A stretch of 64,000 bases of DNA from Bog-473 sp963783965 (GTDB lineage Bacteria > Actinomycetota > Acidimicrobiia > Acidimicrobiales > RAAP-2). This document shows positions 59,057-64,000 of the stretch, in pieces. The notes beneath the pieces were generated by a model. It was not told the origin of the DNA, did not search any database, and was given only the letters and a program-made list of their open reading frames with translations. The stretch's first letter is position 1. Each line of letters opens with the position of its first letter. Where the stretch lies: assembly GCA_963783965.1 (NCBI GenBank), contig CAWAPQ010000005.1:186001-250000 (forward strand). Direction: 5' to 3'. A program made the position numbers and the translations under genes.

Positions 59057-59642
59057 ATGCGCTCAACGCAACGAGACAGCACTGAGACGGCAAGCCGGAT
59101 TTTGGATGCGGCCGAGCAACTGGTCCAGGTCCGCGGGTTCAATGCCTTCAGCTACGCCGACGTCGCCGCAGAACTTGATCTGACCAATGCCGCTTTGCAC
59201 TATCACTATCCGAGCAAATCGGAGCTCGGAGAGGCTCTCATCGCTCGCTATGTGACGCGATTCCTCGGGGCGCTCGAGGACATCGACGAGTCCGTGACCA
59301 AGCCGCTGCACAAGCTTGAGGCCTACGCTGATCTTTATGCTGACGTCCTCAAAAACCAAAGGATGTGTTTGTGCGGCATGTTGGCGGCAGAGTACGAGAC
59401 TCTCTCCGCAGGGATGCAAGTTGCGGTCACAGACTTCTTCGAAAAGAACGAGACATGGCTGTCCCGGGTGTTACGTCAAGGTCGCGACGGGTGGTTCATT
59501 GAAGTTTGTAGGGTCCCCCCTCAATGAAGCACGCTCTATCGTGAGCGGACTCGAAGGGGCAATGCTCATTGCGCGATCCTTCGGCGATCTCAAGCGATTT
59601 GAATCCGCGGCGAGCCACATGTTGACCGTCCTGCGCGCGTAG
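59057..59642 (+). CDS. TetR-family regulator (frameshifted)
   Basis: About 194-aa TetR protein. The HTH is RILDAAEQLVQVRGFNAFSY, ADVAAELDLTNAALHYHYPS with KSELGEALIARYV. The ligand domain includes NQRMCLCGMLAAEYETLSAG. After WLSRVLRQGRDG the frame ends soon, while the expected last helices (EARSIVSGLEGAMLIARSFG, FESAASHMLTVLRA) are in the next frame to the stop at 59640-59642. Removing one G at 59489-59491 restores the gene. The palindrome at 58989 is its likely operator. Members with the CGMLAAE motif often control detoxification genes. Confidence 0.82.
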
Positions 59643-59749
59643 CCCAATCGCCACGAGAGTGAGATCGATCAACCACCCGAACGTACGCGGGATGCACACC
59701 GTTCAGCCGTCGCCCTCGACGACCCGCAGCCCGGAGAGCAGAACTCCGT

Positions 59750-60127
59750 CTATTGCTGCTCACAAAGACAGAACGGATGACCGGCGGGATCGGCGTGGAC
59801 TATCCATGTGCAGCCAGGCTCCTCGACCGGGCCGCTGAGCACGGCTGCACCAAGTTCGACAGCTCGGAGACTGGCGGCGCTGAGGTCGGAAACAGTCAGG
59901 TCGAGATGTATCTGTTGCGGCGCACCATCGGGCCAGACAGGTGGGTCGTATGGCGATGCAAGCTGGAATGCCAGCTTGAACGACAGACCTCCGGCGTGGA
60001 CCTCACACCATTCGGCATTGCTGACATCGGTCTGCCCATTCAGAAGATCCGCGTAAAAGTGCGCAAGGGCTGGCGGGTCGGGGCAGTCGAACACGACGGC
60101 GCGCAGGCTGATCGCTGCTGAAGACAT
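59750..60127 (-). CDS. VOC-superfamily (glyoxalase-like) protein
   Basis: 125 aa. AVVFDCPDPPALAHFYADLL is the first beta-alpha-beta unit, with DPPVWPDGAPQQIHLDLTVS and GCTWIVHADPAGHPFCLCEQ in the second. The HLDL His and a late Glu may bind metal. The Glyoxalase_6 (PF18029-like) pattern is common in actinobacteria; no substrate can be named. Monocistronic. Confidence 0.85.
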   Translation of the reverse strand: MSSAAISLRAVVFDCPDPPALAHFYADLLNGQTDVSNAEWCEVHAGGLSFKLAFQLASPYDPPVWPDGAPQQIHLDLTVSDLSAASLRAVELGAAVLSGPVEEPGCTWIVHADPAGHPFCLCEQQ

Positions 60128-60264
60128 GATCTCTGTCTACCTGACCAGGTGTCTGACCACACCTTCTCTACCGGTCACTCACCGGCCTGTGCATGGGGCC
60201 GCCTGGTGAGCGTCCCGGCGGGACCTTATCCCGCGCTTTGGATCCGGCGGTTCCTTCGAACCGC

Positions 60265-61581
60265 TCAGGCAATCAACTCATTTGGCTCTGCGTTTTTGGC
60301 CTCGCCGCGCGGTTCGGCTGGCGCAATGCGCTCTCCCTGGTGAACCGGAACGGATTGCCATGCCGCATTGCCATTCGGGCGTGCCGAGCGACGTCGCTTG
60401 CCGCCCAGCCGGTGGGCAAGTCGGGGGCCTACGAAGTGCGTACCGGCGACGAACCGCATGAGCGGGCCCATGCTCGGCGCAGCCAAGGCGCCGGTGACGA
60501 AGAGTCCGGGTACGTTGGATTCGAGGTTGCGATCCAGCACCGGCGCCCCACCCACGAGTTTGAGGTCGGCGCGAATGGAGGGCGTGAGGTAGCCGAGGCG
60601 GTTCAAGTCAAAGCGGAATCCGGTTCCGGCGATGATGTGATCCGCGCTTTCGGTGATGACCCCTTCGGGCCCACTCAGCTGGATCTGCACCCGATCGCCG
60701 ACCGGCTCCGCTCCGAGCACCTCGTGGCCGAACAGCATCGGCACCTTTCCTTCGACCCGCTCACGAAGCCACCACGCACCTTGTGGACCGAGAAACCCGA
60801 AGGCCTTCTCGACCCGACTCTTGCTGGGCAGAAGTCGGAAGAGGTCGGGAAGTTGGTCATAGGCCCAGCAGTGCCAACCTTCGCAGAGCCGCGCGATCGG
60901 CTTCCTGAGTTGCTGCCGGCGACTGGGATTCAACGGGTTGGGCGGGGGCCAGAACACGCTGTCACCGCGCATGACGACCTTGACCGTCGCTCCCTGCTCG
61001 AGGAGCAAGGCTGCCGTCTCCAGGGCCGAGGAGCCACCTCCCACGACGATGACTTCCTTGCCGCGGAATGTTGCAAGGTTCGTGTGCTGAGAGGTGTGCG
61101 AGACGAGGTCCGAAGGAAGGCTCGTGAGTTCCGGAGGCACGTACGCAAACGGGATGATGCCTGTGGCGACGACCACGCGGGCTGCTCGAAGCTCTTCACC
61201 GTGAGCGGTACGGAGCAGAAAACCACCGCTTGAAGCGCGGGACAGGAAATCGATCTCCGTTTCCTCCAGATCGGGCACGAGCTGGCCGGCAAACCAGCTG
61301 CCGTAGTCGACGAACTGTTCTCGCGACAGGGGGATGACCCTCTCGTGGTAGACCTCCTCGGCCTGGGCGCAGTAGTCGCGAGCGAGGTAGCCGGCGGAGG
61401 GCGCCGAGAGATCGGACGCATACGGCTCGGACTTCAGGATCATTCCGGCAGGCATGTTGGATCGCCATGCGCCCATCGTCTGGCCGAAGACCCGATGCTC
61501 GACCCCCGCATGCCTGAGGTGGGCGGCCACGGACAACCCGTTCGGGCCGGCTCCGATGACCACAACGTCAGTACTAGGCAC
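60265..61581 (-). CDS. FAD/NAD(P)-dependent monooxygenase-like oxidoreductase
   Basis: 438 aa. FAD motif VVVIGAGPNGLSVAAHLRHA at the N-terminus, a second Rossmann motif VIVVGGGSSALETAALLLEQ near the middle for NAD(P)H, and a C-terminal FAD contact GLFVTGALAAPSMGPLMRFV. The two-dinucleotide layout fits flavin-containing or N-hydroxylating monooxygenases. WPPPNPLNPSRRQQLRKP is unusual. GTG 61581 lies inside the end of the ATP-grasp gene (8-bp overlap) after AAAGGAG, so both are translated together. Likely an oxidative tailoring step in a small pathway. Confidence 0.85.
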   Translation of the reverse strand: MPSTDVVVIGAGPNGLSVAAHLRHAGVEHRVFGQTMGAWRSNMPAGMILKSEPYASDLSAPSAGYLARDYCAQAEEVYHERVIPLSREQFVDYGSWFAGQLVPDLEETEIDFLSRASSGGFLLRTAHGEELRAARVVVATGIIPFAYVPPELTSLPSDLVSHTSQHTNLATFRGKEVIVVGGGSSALETAALLLEQGATVKVVMRGDSVFWPPPNPLNPSRRQQLRKPIARLCEGWHCWAYDQLPDLFRLLPSKSRVEKAFGFLGPQGAWWLRERVEGKVPMLFGHEVLGAEPVGDRVQIQLSGPEGVITESADHIIAGTGFRFDLNRLGYLTPSIRADLKLVGGAPVLDRNLESNVPGLFVTGALAAPSMGPLMRFVAGTHFVGPRLAHRLGGKRRRSARPNGNAAWQSVPVHQGERIAPAEPRGEAKNAEPNELIA

Positions 61582-62881
61582 CGAGGTGCTCCTTTCGGAT
61601 CGGGTTGGGCGCAGGCGCCCAACGGGAGTGCAATTGGCGGTCCACGGTGAGCCGCCGTCGCGCCAGGCCCACGTTGCCGGCAAGAGCGGCGACCGCGGGG
61701 CCGAGGTCGTTTCTGTCCATGTAGTCGTACGTCTGTCGATGGAGGAAGTCCTTTGCGAATTCCGCCATGGCCTCCCGGGGTGGCACGCATTCGGGTCGCC
61801 GTCCTCGGCTCTGGATGTTCTCCCGCAGCCATTTGACGTCGCCCTTCAGGTACCGCATCCGGACCCCCGTCCGATAGCCCTGAATGGGAGAGAGGGGTTC
61901 ACGCATCGCCCACTGCCACAGCAGCGCGGGGAACGGGACGCCCGACCGGATCGCCATCTCCAGCGAACCGGACAGTCGGGCGTTGATCTCCATCAAAAGA
62001 GGTCGGCCCTTCGCGTCACGGCGGAACTCGATTTCGCTGTAGCCCTCCAGACTCAGTGCTCGGACGAGTGTCTCGGAGGCGGACAGGAGGTCGAGGGGCA
62101 TAGGAATGCTCTCGCGCACCACCGAAACGCCTCCCAGGACGGGCGTCGTCCGATGGGCCACTTGGGCGAAGCTCGCCCAGACTCTTTCCTGTGCGTAGAA
62201 CAGACTCACCGCTTCGCGGGCTCCGGTGGCCATTTGCTGAATGATGGCGGACGAACTCCCGGCATCATTGAGCTCCTGGAGGAAGTCGAGGGCCTCCGAC
62301 CTGTTGATGACGGTCCTCGAGATCACTCGGGTCGCCAGGCCGGTGTTGGAAACCCAGGACTGGGTGGGCTTGATGACCGCAGGGAATTCGACGTCTGCGA
62401 GGGCCGATAGGGCGTCGCCGAGATGATTGAGCGCCACGGTCCGAGGGCGTGGGATCCCGTGTTCGGCCGCGACGGCCAGCGTGCTCTGCTTGTCGTTGGC
62501 CGTGTCGAGTGCCGCTTCCGAGGCGAGGGCCACCGCAACGCCCTGCTGTTCGAAGGACTGGCGCCAGGGTCGGAGAGCGGCAATTGAGCCGTCCATGCAA
62601 GGAATCAGCACGCGGGTGGATCCCTGGCCCACAATGTCGAGCACCTGTTGCGCGTAGGCAGTGGGATCGTCGTGATAGCTGGGGAGAAGGTGCTCGCGTT
62701 CCGACCAGCGAGAGGCGAACGTCGGCACTCCAAACCGTGGGTCGCACAGGTCGGAGGATTCCCCTGTCGTGACCCGCAAACCCTCACGCCCAAGCGTCCG
62801 GGTGGCTACCAGGGATTGCCGCGAGCTCCCATCGAGCACCAGGGCGTCGATGGTTCCGGGCGAGCGGTCTCGGCGGGTCAC
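61574..62881 (-). CDS. ATP-grasp domain protein (carboxylate-amine ligase-like)
   Basis: 435-aa ATP-grasp enzyme. The N-terminal domain is ALVLDGSSRQSLVATRTLGR, then DKQSTLAVAAEHGIPRPRTV, FPAVIKPTQSWVSNTGLATR (ATP-binding Lys) and SEIEFRRDAKGRPLLMEINA followed by RLSGSLEMA (metal-binding Glu/Asn). This fits ligases that join a carboxylate to an amine. The partner gene downstream overlaps by 8 bp. GTG 62881 was chosen. The product could be a peptide-like or amide metabolite, or a modification of a surface molecule; unproven. Confidence 0.85.
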   Translation of the reverse strand: MTRRDRSPGTIDALVLDGSSRQSLVATRTLGREGLRVTTGESSDLCDPRFGVPTFASRWSEREHLLPSYHDDPTAYAQQVLDIVGQGSTRVLIPCMDGSIAALRPWRQSFEQQGVAVALASEAALDTANDKQSTLAVAAEHGIPRPRTVALNHLGDALSALADVEFPAVIKPTQSWVSNTGLATRVISRTVINRSEALDFLQELNDAGSSSAIIQQMATGAREAVSLFYAQERVWASFAQVAHRTTPVLGGVSVVRESIPMPLDLLSASETLVRALSLEGYSEIEFRRDAKGRPLLMEINARLSGSLEMAIRSGVPFPALLWQWAMREPLSPIQGYRTGVRMRYLKGDVKWLRENIQSRGRRPECVPPREAMAEFAKDFLHRQTYDYMDRNDLGPAVAALAGNVGLARRRLTVDRQLHSRWAPAPNPIRKEHLGA

Positions 62882-63409
62882 GCTGCGGTCGTCTCGACTG
62901 GTGCGTCGATCCGGGAATCGCGAAGCGTCATCTGGGGAATTCCTCCTTGCTGCATTGCACAAAGCAGGGAGGCACGGAACGCTCTCGTGATACCACCGCC
63001 GATTGCGCGAGGCGCCGCATTCTCTGGAGCAAATGCTGGTTGAAGCGTCGTTTGGCGGATGCCCTGCGACTTCGTGCGGCGCCGAGAGGGGACTCGAGCT
63101 GCTCGCCCGACCCGGGAGCGTCGCGCGCGCCTGTGCAGGAATCTCATCTGACCAGGAGATTCATCCCACCCTGGCTCGGTGCCCTGTGCTCAGGGTCCCC
63201 AGTGGATTGCCATTCAGGAATACCGGAGGAGCCCGATTGACGGTCCCGTGCGCTCAGGCAGGATCCCGCTTCTGTGCGACTTCCCTGGTGAGCCTGACGC
63301 AGCTATCCGTTACGAAGGGGCCGCTTCCGGCCGATTCACGACGATCGGACAATTTCCTCGAGCCAGGACCGGAGAGTCCACGCCGAGGCGATCGGATGTC
63401 CTGAACGTG
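62882..63409. other. 528-bp region without a convincing gene
   Basis: Open frames exist on both strands but lack motifs, ribosome sites and coherent codon use. It must hold the promoter of the ATP-grasp operon and the 3' untranslated end of the repeat protein. No RNA gene or repeat was recognised here. Confidence 0.5.
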
Positions 63410-64000
63410 TCACGGTCCACTCATCCCGACAATGGGCTTGTTCAGGTGGATGGACCCGGTCGAGCCGTAGAAGGTTGAGTCGCCGTAGGAGAAGATCCCC
63501 CCGTCGGAGGCCACCAGCCAGTAGCCGTGGCCGCTGGACGTGGCGGCCATCCCCACAATGGGCTGGTTCAGCCGGGTGGACCCGGTCGAGCCGTAGAAGG
63601 TGGCGTCGCCGTAGGAGAAGATCCCGCCGTCCGAGGCCACCAACCAGTAGCCGTGGCCGCTGGGCGTGGCCGCCATCCCCACGATCGGCCTATTGAGGTG
63701 GAGCGAACCGGTCGAGCCGTAGAAGGTGGCGTCGCCGTAGGAGAAGATCCCACCGTCGGAAGCCACGAGCCAGTAGCCGTGGCCGCTGGGCGTGGCCGCC
63801 ATCCCCACGATGGGCTGGTTCAGGTGGATGGACCCCGTCGAGCCGTAGAAGGTGGCGTCGCCGTAGGAGAAGATCCCACCGTCGGAAGCCACGAGCCAGT
63901 AGCCGTGGCCGCTGGGCGTGGCCGCCATCCCCACGATGGGCTGGTTCAGGTGGATGGACCCCGTCGAGCCGTAGAAGGTGGCATCGCCGAAGGAGAAGAT
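63410..64000 (-). CDS. 42-residue-repeat surface/secreted protein (3' part only)
   Basis: The 3' part of a gene whose 5' end is beyond the window. It consists of nearly identical 42-residue units (GYWLVASDGGIFSYGDATFY then GSTG, with HLNQPIVGMAATPSGH between) and ends abruptly with HLNKPIVGMSGP. There is no enzymatic domain at this end, unlike the CHAP protein at 28456 that has the same repeat. Units probably fold as propeller blades and may bind wall or carbohydrate. The 126-bp DNA units are so alike that recombination could change copy number. Confidence 0.85.
   Translation of the reverse strand: MFSFGDATFYGSTGSIHLNQPIVGMAATPSGHGYWLVASDGGIFSYGDATFYGSTGSIHLNQPIVGMAATPSGHGYWLVASDGGIFSYGDATFYGSTGSLHLNRPIVGMAATPSGHGYWLVASDGGIFSYGDATFYGSTGSTRLNQPIVGMAATSSGHGYWLVASDGGIFSYGDSTFYGSTGSIHLNKPIVGMSGP
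63427..64000 (-). repeat. 126-bp tandem repeats inside the repeat-protein gene
   Basis: Unit boundaries (the sequence around CAATGGGC/CGATGGGC) recur at about 63427, 63553, 63679, 63805 and 63931, exactly 126 bp apart, with only a few substitutions per unit by eye. The array continues off the edge. Confidence 0.92.

Noticed and set aside
62947..63404. Plus-strand open frames between the ATP-grasp gene and the repeat protein
   Set aside because: No ribosome site, motif or sensible composition; treated as non-coding.
63427..64000. CRISPR-like regular spacing at the right edge
   Set aside because: The 126-bp periodicity is in-frame coding repeat without distinct spacers.

Overview
This 64 kb window is high-GC (about 70% by eye) actinobacterial chromosome. 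It has a WhiB regulator beside a PdtaS-type sensor kinase, F420-dependent oxidoreductases (35569, 52671, probably 16244), a mycothiol-type DinB-fold protein (13505), the actinobacterial TIGR03843/DUF3090/phosphomutase triplet (7752-9689), and many GTG starts. Two proteins carry a 42-residue 'GYWLVASDGG' repeat that I associate with Acidimicrobiia, so an Acidimicrobiia-like member, perhaps a metagenome assembly, is my best guess. No rRNA, tRNA, CRISPR array or insertion sequence was recognised.

Layout. 1-1235: convergent pdtaS-like kinase and whiB. 1420-7616: phosphodiesterase, etfBA, an MBOAT/SGNH envelope-acylation pair and a TauE-type exporter. 7752-12723: the triplet, a family-5 uracil-DNA glycosylase, a kinase-fold phosphotransferase and a KSTD-like flavoprotein. 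12746-18223: HAD, DinB-fold, DJ-1/GlxA operon, thioesterase, FrhB-like iron-sulfur protein and Fpg/Nei glycosylase. 18240-25555: GntR/ABC operon, peroxiredoxin, DEAD-box helicase with a structured leader, and a PIG-L/amidotransferase/YjbR run. 25564-33622: aconitase, a secreted repeat-CHAP protein, FmdB and argS. 33717-41215: SDR, esterase, F420 enzyme, transporter, depolymerase-like esterase, desaturase, PaaX and a methyltransferase. 41259-45872: MarR plus a heterodimeric ABC exporter. 45933-53693: thioesterases, TetR/hydrolase divergon, flavin reductase, MFS pump, MscS channel and LLM oxidoreductase.

From about 53.7 kb to the right edge the DNA looks less GC-rich and more accessory. It holds a broken SEC-C gene, orphan proteins, an eRF1-like pair, Nudix, a ClpC N-domain fused to an unknown domain, a TetR gene with a perfect palindrome, and an overlapping ATP-grasp/flavoprotein pair. 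It ends in the 3' part of a second repeat protein.

Three themes recur. (1) Many starts lie 6-7 nt after a TANNNT -10 hexamer, which indicates leaderless mRNAs. (2) Regulator genes are paired with clear inverted repeats at 20566, 45875, 48334 and 58989; another lies at 49953. (3) At least six genes look broken by one- or two-base indels, mostly at short G/C runs. This may reflect assembly errors rather than real pseudogenes. No single spectacular new system is proven; the best candidates are the repeat proteins, the ClpN fusion and the ATP-grasp/flavoprotein pair.
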